Assembly (NCBI GenBank): GCA_963556145.1
Contig: OY744462.1
Location: forward strand, 2,170,001-2,234,000
DNA: 64,000 nucleotides
Source of the DNA: Hygrocybe punicea
Lineage: Eukaryota; Basidiomycota; Agaricomycetes; Agaricales; Hygrophoraceae
Direction: 5' to 3'
Below the pieces are notes generated by a model. That model saw nothing but the letters and a program-made list of their open reading frames with translations. It did no database searches and was not told the origin of the DNA. Of this stretch, positions 12,609-24,797 are shown in pieces. Every line of letters starts with the position of its first letter. The stretch's first letter is position 1. The translations under genes and the position numbers were made by a program.

Positions 12609-13096
12609 TCTAGTCACAATTGTTCAATATATGAACGGGTCTCCGAATTTTACGCACCTCAAAGGTTTAGTATCGCGCAGTTCAGGGGGAGTCGCTTCAT
12701 GCAGTGCTGTTAAACCATTTATAACCTACGAAGAAGTCAAATTTACTTATTGTGAGCATGCGCTGGCCGACTCACTCGAGGATAACCGCAGATCAACCCT
12801 GCCTTAAGCAACGCATCCCGCATTTTCCGGGCAAGTAATAATCGGTCCTCGTGGACGTCATTCAACTCTTTTAAAGCGTGCTTAAACACGATGGGAACGG
12901 CTTCAGGATGATTGCTTGCACTGAATGCCACGGCAGCCACAAAATGCCACGGGTTCTGGAGTTCTAGTAGGCGAGTGGTGAGTGAGGCATTCATGACCAC
13001 GACGTGTGACAAAATACCGCAATTCTTTCCACTGGCGACAATTGAGTATTGAGCTCTCAAGTGATTTAGGAATGTTACGGTTGCGATACGGGCCAT
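12186..13096 (-). CDS. AhpD-like / carboxymuconolactone decarboxylase-family protein
   Basis: Five exons (13096-13018, 12963-12776, 12725-12658, 12609-12491, 12439-12186) give 235 residues from ATG 13096 (MARIATVTFLNHLRAQY) to TGA 12186. All four introns are GT-AG and 48-54 nt long. The body reads NPWHFVAAVAFSASN, LLLARKMRDALLKAGLICGY and LLDSIYPDMGWFSNTIAYG. This matches the all-helical AhpD/CMD fold, which includes alkylhydroperoxidase-type and decarboxylase proteins. I do not see the classical redox C-x-x-C pair, so peroxidase activity is doubtful and the substrate is unknown. It lies 277 bp downstream of the Dicer stop on the same strand, and its last exons are duplicated at 3000-3422. 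Confidence 0.8.
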
Positions 13097-13373
13097 TTCA
13101 AGAGCGGTTCGGCATAACCGGGGGAGTCCAACTTGCCTGCACTGTCTGCTGCACTGTAAAGGAATGTGACTCACATGACAAGTTGACAAGGTGGGTCGAA
13201 AAAGCCTGTAAGACCAACCCGAGTATAAACCTCAGTGAGTGCCATCACGATTATTGAATTGATATTTGTTGAAGTTATTATAAACGTTAAACCTACACTG
13301 TAAGATTGGCACTAGGGAAAGAACAATATCACCCAAATGTTTCAAGCAATATCAACCATTTCTTCTAATTATC

Positions 13374-16300
13374 CTATACCATAGGACCTTCTCCACTTTT
13401 CTCATCTTGTGTCTCTCTGTCACCCACTGTCATCCGTTCACCGCAAGTGCACAATCGTGACAAGGAATTCTGGGAGGAATCGTCTTTAAGAATGGCTAGT
13501 GCCTTTTCAGACGCGAGGCCCTTTGCTACGCGAAGACTAGCCGCGATAACTGGGCCAGCAATAGTTTTCCCATGCACCGCAATGGCAACACTGTCGATTT
13601 TATTGCTCTGCGGACGGCTTGCAGTTTTTCTGTATGGAAAATACTTCAATTACATCATTGATCAACGGTCAGATTAGCACCACGCACTGGAAAAAGACTT
13701 CTCTACACCCAGAACGTGCCGCCCACTCCAACAAGTCCGAAATAGGATTTATCGTCAGCGACGGTGATAATGCGGAGAGGACGTCCTCCATGAGATGTTG
13801 CGCTAGTGATGATGCTCTCTCAAAATCGTACGCGGAATCCACGAGGACAGCGCCCAAAACGCTTTCCAGGACATCACTAATCGCCTTTGGAGGGTCATGT
13901 TTCCACCCATGCCGAACGATATCTTCGCCCGAATAGGATTCCAAGAACGACACGTATTGGCTGATGGCAAGACTGAGTTCCGCATTATTGACAAGGATAA
14001 CTTTCTGCAGTTCCAGACGTTTAACTGCAACAAAAGCAAGGGCCGACGAGCATACTACTAGTGACCGTAACCAGGAAAGTTGAAAGGATGTCGCTTCTGG
14101 AAATTTGTCGAACAAGTATTTAATGACAACAAGATCAATCACAGCTGACTGAATCGTTAGTCTCAAAATAATGTCTCAATCAGGTAACTCACCGTCGCCG
14201 AGAAATTCCAAGCGTTGGTAAGAGGGATCCAATGACGCAACAGCGAAGGAAGGATGCGTCGCAGCCTCCAGCAGAAGGTTGCTCCGATGAAATGTATATC
14301 CCAAGTTCTCCTGCAAACGCTCGAACAAGGAAGGCACAGGAGATGCCTCCGGTATCCTACCATACCGCAAAGACCACGGATATGGGCCGCCAACGGCTAA
14401 GCCCAAGGCTTCACCGGTGCGCAGGGCCATAAAGATGCCGCCCGTCAAAAAGCTAGCACCCAGAGTTGCTTCCATGCAATCCTGTAGACTTCGACGCGGG
14501 AATTGGCGACGCGAATAACGTACCGAACGGAGCTGCGACAACGAGTCGCTACACAATGGTGAAGTATACCTCCACGAACGAACGACTTGGCCCTCGCTCG
14601 TTAAGAAACACTCTAGACCGATATCTTTGGCGCGTCCGAGCAAATTTCGATTTGAGACATAGATCTGCCGTAAGTCCGACAGCTGGCCCTCGTGTCGGTA
14701 TGGGTATTTATTGAAGATGTGCACTGTGGTACAAAGCTTCAGGACGGAATCCCCGAGAGTTTCTAAACGCTGATTATTGAAACCAGCATTGGCTGACGGA
14801 AGTGTAAATGCTTCCACAAGCAAATTGTCTGCGATGGGCGGGAGTCCAAGTCCCAGTCGTGCCTGACGAACACGATATACATCGGTGAGGCGGTGGCATA
14901 AAGCAGGCAATATGTGAAAAGCACGGCGAATATCTTCCGAGAGGGCTACCCAACGGCAGCAACCTTGGGGGGCCAAATAAATCTTGGTCACAGATTGGGG
15001 GACGGCAAAGCCAACATCTTGGGGAGGTTCTGTTAAGGGGTAATTGCCCATTGAATACCGAGGCAAAAATTGTACTTCGATAAGCGGGCCATCCGTCGGG
15101 ACATGTGGGACACCTTTCTTTCTACTCCAACGGTCAAGAAAGTAATCCCGGTATGTAGGAAACGCACTTTCTCGAGAGTCAGGCAAAGGCGTTGACATCG
15201 GAGATAGGTCGTATCTAATTCTCCGCAGAAGAAGTGGGAGACCAAAAAGATTGCGGTTCACGATCATGAGTCGGTCATAATCGTCCTCTCCGATCTTGCT
15301 CCAGTCGGAGGTGCCCAAGGGATGGTTGAGCAAGCGCTCAATAGCCTCATAATCCGGGGTATGACGGTTAGACAGGGGAATAAGAAATAGGCTCGGAGGA
15401 GCCCTGAGAGGACTGGCGGTTATGCAATACCAAATCCCCCGTTCCGTAAATTGTTGTAACATCTCTCGTTCTCTCCATGCCTTGGATTCATCTAGGATGA
15501 GGTGCTCTCCCCTCCGTATCACCACAGTTGAACCGTGACAATGCAATTCTGTTTCGGGTAGCATTGTACCAGTGACAATCCCAACAGTACATTGCCCGTC
15601 GACGTACACTGGGTGCAAGAATAGTGTTGCCCCCATACACCAAGGATCCCTAACGAGCACATCCAAAATCTCTGGCACTTCGCTGACGTCACAGATAGGA
15701 CGTGCGTCTGCATCTACGGGGTCTTTTGTAGTTGCGCTCACGACAGGTAGCAGGTAATCATCAAAAACATTCAACGCATGCAATGCCTTGACAGCCAAAA
15801 ACGCAACGGCGCGCTTTGCCTCTCTCATGGAGTGTTTCCGTGGCCCGGCATAGACGAGGTATTTAGGGGGCAAAGGGATCGTAGCTGGGAGTTGGAGAAT
15901 GGCTTCGAAATCTCCGCTGTATTTTGGAGTATGGGTCGGCGTAAAAGCATCGCAGGGAATGAGTGAGCAGAGGTAATTGAGGAGGTTTATGGCATTATCA
16001 TAAGTGAGGAAAGCGCCAGTGGAAGCAACCACGTATCGCTCTCTTTCAGCGAGATCGGCAGGATCATCGTCCTCATCGGGACCGTCGTCACCATCCAAAT
16101 TTTGTTCGTGTTCCTGTCGTGTTTGGTAAACACGCTTGAGTTCCGGCTCACTCTTCACGAAAGTTTGGTATCGTGCGAGGTTCACAGCATCGTCTTGTTG
16201 CACCATGACGATGAAAGTAGAAGTCTTGTTTCGAGCACGGCCTCGAGATTGAACATACCCAACAATATGTTGTAGGGAGTCAAACCGAACGACGATGTCG

Positions 16301-17935
16301 CACGCCTGGTACGTGATATTACCGTCAAGGTTATTGGTCACCTAACATTTCACGTACCGGAAAGTCAAGACCCTCTTCGGCAACTGACGTCGCAATAACT
16401 AGGACAAAATATTAATGAAGGGGCAAAAAAAATACATCAAGACTTACGGAGATTGATGGTCCTCTGGCGAAATAAATTGACAGTGGTATGCTGATTTTTG
16501 AGGGCCACACCTTTAGATAACCCATCCTCCGTTGATCCTTGCCCGATAATGTCGGCACATCGGAAGAGGTGTTTGATTTGGGGAATACAAGGCAATACTT
16601 TTGCTAGACATGCAGCCACTTGCCGCTGCTCGACAAACACGATGCCTTGAAAGGTCGGGGAATGATGCTCAAGAAGTATGTCAACCAAGACCCTAACCTT
16701 CGGGGAGCACCATTCGAGGCCAACGGAAAGTGGGAGTTCTGCAGGAATTGAATCGTCTTCAAAGAATGGCCGAAAATCTGACAGGATTGCGCCGATTTCC
16801 AGCAGGGCGGAGTTAGAGGAGGGGATGACGGTTTTCATGCCGTCAAATGATGTTGATTCTACTCCTTGAGCCTCTATCGGCAAGTTGTCGATCAATGGAG
16901 TGATACGATGTTTCATCTCGCTGTATAGATAAAACTCCGCACAATATGGTCCCAAGTTATCCAATGTCACAGTATATCGTGTTTCAATATTGGACCAAGA
17001 AATATTCAACTCTGACCAGTTATAGAACAGATTCAGGCATTTCCACAGAGATGGGGATGGATAGTCATAGATGTGTAGCGGAGGGGGATATTCTTTGACA
17101 ATCTACATCATTTCGTTCACAATCCTGCCATTCTAGAAGAACAAAGCAGTGACGCACTTCTGCAGGTTTGGGAGAATGGTTCAAGAGCTCTTCAGCATGC
17201 TCCTGGACCGCCATGACTTTCGAATCCATATTCGTTTCCAGGGCCGCCAAGGATCCGACTGGATCCTTTGGGTCCGAAATTGGGGACGCTGTCATTCCAA
17301 ATATTTTGGGCCTTTGCTCGGAAGGGGTATGAAGATATTCACACATGATGCTGTTGAACGGGTGTCTCTTGCGGGTGTGATGGCACTCGTCAAAGACCAT
17401 TAGAGAAACCTGCAGTGTTGTTGTTTTCAGATTGATAATGCAACTCGCAATGACAACGTGCCTTGCTTATACTCCAATGCGAGTGAGTGAGCAAATTGAG
17501 GAATATCTGGGCTGAAATAATAATTTTGATCAGTTCGCGAAACCGACATGTACTGACATCACAGATCTGCATACCCGTCATGACGAAGACATCATGATGT
17601 TCGAACCTCCTCTTCCACCCATTCCGATCCGCCATATCGATGTCCAGAGATCCATGCAATTTGAGGACTCGAAGTGGTGTCTGCATGGCAATGAAGTTGG
17701 CTTGCTGTTCGACGAGGGTAACCTTTGGAACCAGGAACACAATGGCCTTTCCTCGAAGGGAATCCTTTGAGGCGACCCATTTGATGAGAAGGGTACTGAT
17801 GAAAGTTTTACCACTTCCCGTTCCCAACGCCGCGATAACATTCGTGTGCTGCGCCCGATGGAAGATTTCCTCTTGATAGCGACGGGGCAACAATGCCTCA
17901 GTAAAATTTTCTTCAATGCCAGCCACTTTATCCAT
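13374..17935 (-). CDS. Dicer-like ribonuclease III with helicase domain
   Basis: This multi-exon gene runs from ATG 17935 to TAG 13374 and appears complete. In order it carries a DExD/H helicase with P-loop GTGSGKT (about residues 35-45) and DECH near 17390, with motif III FGMTASP near 17290. The second helicase lobe has EEGLDFP across an intron and QSRGRAR near 16240. A Dicer dimerisation segment and a PAZ-position region follow. RNase IIIa has RLETLGDSVLKL and DCMEATLGA; RNase IIIb has RLEFLGD, completed by the next exon (AVIDLVV), plus DVLESVLGAV. A short C-terminal dsRNA-binding-like tail (VAIAVHGKTIAGPV) ends it. Both RNase III sites keep their acidic residues. The enzyme cuts double-stranded RNA into small interfering RNAs, a pathway relevant to the transposons further along this window. 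It is transcribed divergently from the phosducin-like gene. Confidence 0.93.
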
Positions 17936-18129
17936 GGTCACGATAACAGGAAGGGCAACGAATGAGATGGCATCTCATGTTGATTCTGTGGACAACTTGA
18001 AGTTGAAAACGCGTCCCTTCCGACGAGTCACGGGACCCTGATCGCATACTTAGTCGTGCGCAGTATTTATTTTCTTACGCAGCATCGATAAAATTCAGTC
18101 GGGTGTCTAAATACTGCCTGTTTCCTGCC
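17936..18129. promoter_or_regulatory. Shared upstream region between Dicer and phosducin-like genes
   Basis: Only 194 bp separate the two start codons, so both promoters must lie here or overlap into the genes. I see no clear TATA box or repeated motif. Confidence 0.5.
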
Positions 18130-19166
18130 ATGTCTATCAACCCCAACGAAGATACCGAATTGTAGGCATATTCACGCTTCAAATCGATAGTGCTCACTAA
18201 CGCTTCTAGCAATGATGCTTTGCGGAAGCACGGGATAATTCCTCCTCGCGAGCCAGCGCCTCCCACACCACCACTACCACCCTCTCCTACCCTTGACGAC
18301 CTACTCGACGATCTTACCGTGGCAGAGCTCCAAGAAATTAGTGAAGACGCTCCAGATGACGAAACCGAACGGACGATCGCGAAATACCGACGACAACGCA
18401 TTGCTGGACTTCGACATGAGCAGAAGAAGTCACGTTTTGGGCAAGTGTATCCCATAGGAAGGGATGATTACACCAGGGAGGTGACGGAGGCGAGCAAGTT
18501 GAGCGAAGAGGACGACAACCAAGAAACAGGCACAGCAGTTGTCTGTTTTCTTTACCAGAATAAGTGCGTCTCCATTATCTGGAGTGCAGGGAATCTTCTA
18601 TGCTATGCATTGGCGGCTTTACTTGTTAGTTCCCGTTAGCCGGGCACTTATATTATTGATTTTACAGCATCCCTCGGAATGTTCGCACTTTCGAGCACGT
18701 CCGGACACTCGCAGCGCGATATCCTCGCACTAAATTCGTGTCCATCGTCGGCAACAAATGCATACCCGACTTGCCCGATTCTAGGACACCCATGTTCATA
18801 ATATATAAGAAAGGCGAGATTCTGAATCAGGTAGTCGCTTGGGGATCAGATCGTGACCGACGTATCGAAGGTGAACAACACCTCTAGTTATTCTTCAAGA
18901 TTGATATCAAACTTGTTACAGAGTTGGAAGCCCTTTTTCTGGCAGTTGGAGCTATTTCCGTGCCTGAGCGTCGTCACCCTGGTGGTGGTCAGGGCCCGAA
19001 TAATGACAACTCAGATGATGACTCGTCAGAGGATGCCTATGATGATGACCCTTCTTCAAGAATGCGATCAGTTGTGACCGCTACCAACGGGAAAACAAAG
19101 AAGAACATTAGAACCGCGAGGAAGAGCGATAGTGACATTGGCTCGGACTTCGAGTTTGACTTGTAG
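18130..19166 (+). CDS. PLP2: Phosducin-like protein (Plp2/PDCL3 type)
   Basis: Four exons (18130-18161, 18210-18563, 18668-18870, 18922-19166) give 277 residues. The start MSINPNEDTEFNDALRKHG is the signature opening of the Plp2/PDCL3 group. A glutamate-rich helical region follows, then the thioredoxin-like fold (FVSIVGNKCIPDLPDSRTP, MFIIYKKGEIL) without redox cysteines, and an acidic C-terminal tail ending GSDFEFDL. Family members assist the CCT chaperonin in folding actin, tubulin and cell-cycle proteins, and Plp2 is essential in yeast. All introns are GT-AG and the frame is intact. The first intron follows only 32 coding nt. Confidence 0.9.
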
Positions 19167-19230
19167 GAGTGAACTTATTTAATATCCACACTTGGTTGCT
19201 GCGGTCCGCCGACATTATATTTATCCGAGT

Positions 19231-22200
19231 TCATTCTGCGTTGAAAGGAGGCATCCGTTGTCTTTTCCCGCATACCGGCCACACCTCTTCCATTGTCGAT
19301 GCATTCCACATCCTTCCCCCTCTTACAACGTACACCAAATCCCTTGTCCTCTGAATGTCACCGCTCAATAAGTCAACTCCAGGCGGGTAAACGAGGAAAT
19401 CGGCCAGTTTACCGCTAGATAGCGTTCCAACGGATGAGTGGATCCCTAGTGTAATCGCCGCTGACACCGTTGCGGCTTGCAGAACCTAACTCGCACAACA
19501 ACATAGTATCGCCAGTAAACAGGGATGTCATTAACGCACCTCATAATTACTTAGACCGCCTTGTTGAGTGAAGAACATTTCCGCGTGATAGTTTAGACCC
19601 AGAGGAGGTTCGCCGTGAGCACCAATGTGGGCTCGCAAACCTTGGTGTACCATTTTTGCCACGGAAGCGGAAGTATTGAACAGAGAATACGCTGCAGAAC
19701 GGTTATGAAACGCACAGCGCACTTTCTAAAAACATACAATTTTTTGGCCTGGCAGTTGATTCTGATAAACCCTCCAAGATATCGTGTCTCGTGAGCCGCC
19801 TCAATCTGACGGAGGTCAATGCACAGCAAAGGTCAAAGGCAACGAAGGCAAACTTTGGATCGTTGGGGAGGTCTTCCTGAGCCCATACATATTGTTCACC
19901 CCAAGCCCCTCCATAATTGACGATATGAGTTGGAGTAGAACCAGTGCCACTCAAAGCATAAAGGGTAAGCACATCGTCGTAAAGCACTGGGACTGGCAAA
20001 GCATGTTCGACAGTTGTCATACCTATCAGAATTGCATTGTCAGCAGAGAATATTCATCAAAATGGCAAACCCATTTGACCATCGACAATATACGTCAAGT
20101 CCCAATCAAAATTCATGCCCTATGAAAACAAAAACCAGGTGTACTCTTTGAATATTATAAGCAGCAAGAGCACGTACTCCTTCGGGAACACACAACATAG
20201 AAAGGTTCCGAGCCGCTAGCAAAAGTCTCTGACGTGATGCACTGCCACATCTGGATGAGCATAGCTGCAAATCAAAGCCAACCAACTAGCGTACCGCGAA
20301 GGAAGATTATAGTTTTTGTAGGAAATACTTGCTGGACCACCTTCGGCCTTTATTCGAATTAATGCTGAATATGCATCGGCCGAATCGGAGATATCCTGGT
20401 GGTCTTCGGAACCTGCACCATATATAATATTTCCCACTTGGAAGATTCTAGGACCGATAAACTGTCCACTCTCGAGTCTGCTGCGCTCCACGAAACCGGC
20501 TACATTATCTTCACTGGGACTGAAATTGCCTCGTCAAGTTCATGCCATACTCTTGATGCAAGTGTACGTACTTGTGTAAGGTTGTGACGCCATAAGCAAG
20601 GAAGGTTTCGTGTTCCCATGATTTGGCAGGATACAATGTGTCCCAGCCAGACCAATGAGCATGAATATCAATAAAGCCCGGCACAACAAACCCTGCATCA
20701 ATAGATAACCTTTGCTAATAGGATCATAAAGATATATGGCATACCTCCCTGTGCATCAATAATAGTAGCACCCGACGGAATGGCTGTGGATTGTGTGTTG
20801 CCTACGGATTCGATTACTCCACCACGGCTAATAAGCACCCCATTGTGAAGTAGATCGGAAGCCGGGTTTCCGTTTGCCATGGAGAGAATAGTGGCGTTGG
20901 CGATGACCAGCACGTCAGCGTTCGCCAGTGCGCCAGAACTAGCCCGTAAAGGACTGGAGTCCAAAGCATCACGCTTGAGCCTTTGAATGTCAGTCGAGTG
21001 CTCCACAAAGATCTCCTGATATCGCAACAAATGCTTCACGCAAGATATTCCAAAGGTCCATGGGTCATTTTCGATGCTTGACGAACATAGTCTTAACTTG
21101 GATACTTCGAGGGAATGCAAGTAGGGTCCTGACAGCAGCAATTAGTATGGCTGGGATGTCCCGGAGGCGGCATGAAATATAAATCACCTAGGAACCAAAA
21201 CACCTTCTTCCCATTACGACTCCAAGTGACATCATGTCCCCCATCCAGGCTTAGTCTGGCCAGTCCCTTGGTGGCATTTGAAGGTTTGCTCCAAACGGGC
21301 TCTTCGCCGACGTTCTGACCGGGTACAAAATAGACATGGAAAAATTCCACAAACGCGGCATTCTCTGTGACCACGCTTCCATCCTTGGAAATTTGAGGCG
21401 AAACAGCCAGTTCCTTAGACATCTTCCCTGATGCAAGCTTGTAATGTGCATAGCGCCCATTCTCTTTGGGACCGGCCGCTAGGTCAATCACAAATACATT
21501 GTTGCTCTGCTGGACCAACAATTTGGAATTGTTTACCATGAACCGCAGTTTCATAGGAGGGTTGATCTTGATCTCCAAAGGGACGAAACGCAAGTTGCGG
21601 ATAGCGATCTTTTGCGAGATCCTAGAACCAACAGGAGGTAACATAATGTTTCCAAGATATAAGCCGGGACTGGCTGTAGCAACGACATTTCCTGTCAGGA
21701 GGTCGCCGGCTGTCTTTATGAAGGCAAGTTGTCTGTTTGCTCCAGGACACTCGCAGACTATGGGAGAATAGTAACGCCCAGGCGATAAACCCACCAGCTC
21801 GTGTACAACGCCCAATCTCAGATCGGCCAGCTCGAACGTCGAGAAGTGTTCATCCGACCACCGACTGTGAATGACAAAATCGTCCACACCATGCACGAAT
21901 GAAGGGGAATAGTATGGTTGATCCTCGTACATAGTTGGAACCTTCACCATCGATTCTGTCTTGAAATTGTATACAAATGTCACACCTGCTCCTTGAAACA
22001 CGGCTCTATCCCCCGTATCATCAACTTCAAGTTCCTTGAACGCGTAGAGTCGCTGTGTTTTCTGTGTCTCCAGCCTCACGAGATCCATTTCGGCTCTTCG
22101 AGTTTCGGCCAGTCGTTTCTCAATACGAGCAGTGAATCGTATTGGGGTGGGAGGTATACTGCCGGCAACCTTCTCACTCCGTTCATTGATGAAAAGGGGC

Positions 22201-23775
22201 ACAAAGTATATCTGGCCCGCTGCCCAAATGACGACCGCGTCGTCGGCTGGGGTAAAAGAAAATGAAGGGTATGTACCCATTGGCGCGGAGATGGCACTAG
22301 CATCGTAAGTAAGACCGTGCCAGACGTGATTCAGCGTGCCAGTCACCAGGTCTCTGGTAAATTTCATTAAAAGTGCAGTTAAAACTCCTACATATGGCGA
22401 GACGGCTCACTTTAAAACCAGTGCTTCTTTATCACGCACACGTCGCACGAACGCTAGAGTGCGCCCGTCACGCGAAAGCTCTGGCCTGCTTGCTCCTCCG
22501 GGGAATGACTCCACCAGTGTTTCCGTTTCGTTCGTGGTCAGGTTATGTGAAAAGATGGTGTAAATTCCATTGTGGACGTCTGCATCAGAGTAAGTCAGAT
22601 GTGGTTGTAAGCCCACGGGGAGCGCCAAACCTTTGCTATAAGTGAACGTATTTGCGTCCCTGGTATTCATGGCATAAATCAGGCTATCCTCTCCTCTCCA
22701 GATAAACTGTTCCGGTCCAATTTGCTGATCGCCGTATTGTTCTGGGGTCCACCCGATAGGTTGGCTCCTACCAACGAGTCTCCTGCCACTGCCAGCTTCG
22801 ATGGTGCGTTCCGCTTTATCAATTTCGTCAAGAGCTGGAACGGGATATTCCCAACCCTCTCCGGCCCCGAGACTGCGCCCTGAGGTATACCATTTGGTAG
22901 CGACGACTTTGGAGGTAGATGGGTGGAACCTGGCATCTGAGATATATCGGTAGGTTTCGTTGGTTACACGTCTGGCTAATGAAAGGAGAGCAGAATTGAA
23001 AACGGCGTGGAGAATATGCATTTCTTGAGTACACACCTCCAAGACGACCCTCCCTCATTAGGCGTCTCCTCTTCCTGTCCGTGGTCTCCTTGATCCCTCG
23101 GGCTAGGAGTTCAGCTTCAAACTCCTTCAAACCGTCTTGATCCCTTGCAAGAACATCTCTGAGATCCATGTCATTACATCTATTCCATTCCATAACCCAA
23201 ATATTATCCACTCCCAGCTCGGCATCGCTCCTAAACACAATTCTGTCTCCTTCTGATGAGAAATGCGGGTCAGAGTCGTGTGGTACCCCACGTAAAATAG
23301 GGCGTGCTTCAGAGACCCGTGAAAACCTCAAGCTGTCCTGGCTGTAAGATTCGGCGGGCAAGCAATATAAATCCCCGAGCATGTCGAAAACGATATCACC
23401 TGTCTTTGGGTGAACATCAAGTCTTAACCATGTTCCCTCCTGGGCATCATATTCAAGTATGCGGGGGTAAGGGAAGTCGACAGAAATATCCCATGGTGTG
23501 GGTGGTCGGATAGGCCAGATGTCATCTCTCCATTCGGCGGTGGGATCGATGGCGGCACTCTGGATGCTCAAGCCTGTAAGGGTTCGTGTTCGTTGTGAAC
23601 GGAGGAGCGACCATGATGTCGGTACAAGGGGAAATAATGTCCACGCTGCAGAAAGGAGCAGAAGGGCTTTGAAGACGCCAAAGACATACTTCTGGACACT
23701 GGTAGGCCGAGTCCTGCGCGGTACAGGACCGACTACAGGCAAGATAGCCTTTGCGGTGCGCACTGGCAATTCCAT
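19231..23775 (-). CDS. Membrane-anchored beta-propeller plus amidohydrolase protein
   Basis: This large multi-exon gene runs from ATG 23775 to TGA 19231. The N-terminus is basic, then has one hydrophobic segment (VFGVFKALLLLSAAWTLFPL, about residues 31-50) that should act as a signal anchor. TolB/WD40-like propeller repeats follow (WLRLDVHPKTGDIVFDMLGD, DPHFSSEGDRIVFRSD and similar) through about 21200. From about 20960 an amidohydrolase domain begins (VLIANATILSMANG-like strand, then GFVVPGFIDIHAHW with the metal-binding H-x-H). It ends with GLRAHIGAHGEPPLG and GTLSSGKLADFLVYPP. The combination is known in fungal and bacterial proteins annotated as WD40-like amidohydrolases; the substrate is unknown. 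Topology suggests the catalytic part lies in the secretory lumen or outside the cell. About ten introns are implied and I placed only some of them. Confidence 0.8.
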
Positions 23776-23925
23776 TCGACAAGTTGATGTTCGCTGTCGC
23801 TACAGTTGCCGACTGGTGAACATACAATATAAGTAACTATAGGCGAGTTAATGATACACCGAGTTAGTACAACATGAAGCTTGCATGAAGTCCGATCAAA
23901 GCAAGAATATAAAAACGATTTTCGT

Positions 23926-24630
23926 TCAAGTGTCGGCAAGAGCTGAAGCCTTTTCTTCACCAGCCTTCTCACTGGCCGCTGTGTCCTTCTCTCCTGCCTC
24001 TTTCTCTTTGCCATCGACATCATCATCCACGGGTGCCTGTGCCTCCTCTCCTTCTTTCGCTTGCTTGCTACCCACAACTGTAGCATTGATCCTATGCGAG
24101 CAGGTTGATGTTGAAAAAAAGGGATGGAGATGGGTGTAATGAAACGCACGTCAACATGACATGAACCTTCTCTTTTTCCTCGGTTCCTTCAGAGCTCGGC
24201 AATTCGACCACAATGCGCTTGGAGCCTTTCCAGCCATAACTGCCAGTCGAGAAAGTGGTTGGAGTAAGCGTCGTAGACCCAATCAGTTCCACGTCCGAGG
24301 TTGCCGCCGGGACAGTATCGTCTTCCGCGGTACTTGGAGGCGTGTTTGTTATCTGGACATGCAATGGAAGAGCACGGGCTTTGAACGCTGATGTCGCCAA
24401 TGCAGCCTATGCCGGTTATTAATTGTATGAACATGATAAAGCTCGACGGGGGACGGACCTTTGACGCTTTTTTGCCACCTTTGGCCTTTCCAGCGGTTGA
24501 AGTATCTGTTTTTGCGGCCTTGGAGGCGCGAGTGGTGGGTGCAGTTTCATCAGATGCTCGTTTTCTGCCTACAGAGACGTTTTCAATTGGTGAATGGTTG
24601 AAATCAACGGGATAAGGACCGACCAGCCAT
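23926..24630 (-). CDS. Small Lys/Ala-rich protein of unknown function
   Basis: Four exons (24630-24624, 24568-24459, 24406-24150, 24091-23926) give 179 residues in one frame. The first exon is just 7 nt, encoding M-A and the first base of the next codon. The start MAGRKRASDETAP is followed by a lysine-rich stretch (KAAKTD, KAKGGKKASK), a compact middle (ALPLHVQITNTPP, then GSYGWKGSKRIVVEL) and an acidic C-terminus rich in E, A and K. The composition resembles small nucleic-acid- or chromatin-associated proteins, but no named domain is visible. It is divergent from the F-box gene and its stop lies about 150 bp from the start codon of the amidohydrolase gene. Confidence 0.7.
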
Positions 24631-24797
24631 TATTTGGAGGAGTAAGGGAAAGAGTTGTGAACGGCCAACTTGAAGCTGGATCCACCGAGCCCCTAACAAC
24701 CCGAACGTCACGTGATATTACAACATACAACATTCCTGAAAACATACAACATTCCTGAAAACTTCTTTCAGCATCCAGCGCCCAGCTCTTGAGGTCC
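24631..24797. promoter_or_regulatory. Divergent promoter with palindromic E-box and tandem 19-mer
   Basis: The 167 bp between the small Lys-rich gene and the F-box gene contain TCACGTGA at 24708-24715, the perfect bHLH (Cbf1/Pho4-type) palindrome. Immediately beside it is a perfect tandem duplication of the 19-mer catacaacattcctgaaaa (24724-24742 and 24743-24761). Joint regulation of the two genes is inferred, not shown. Confidence 0.5.
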
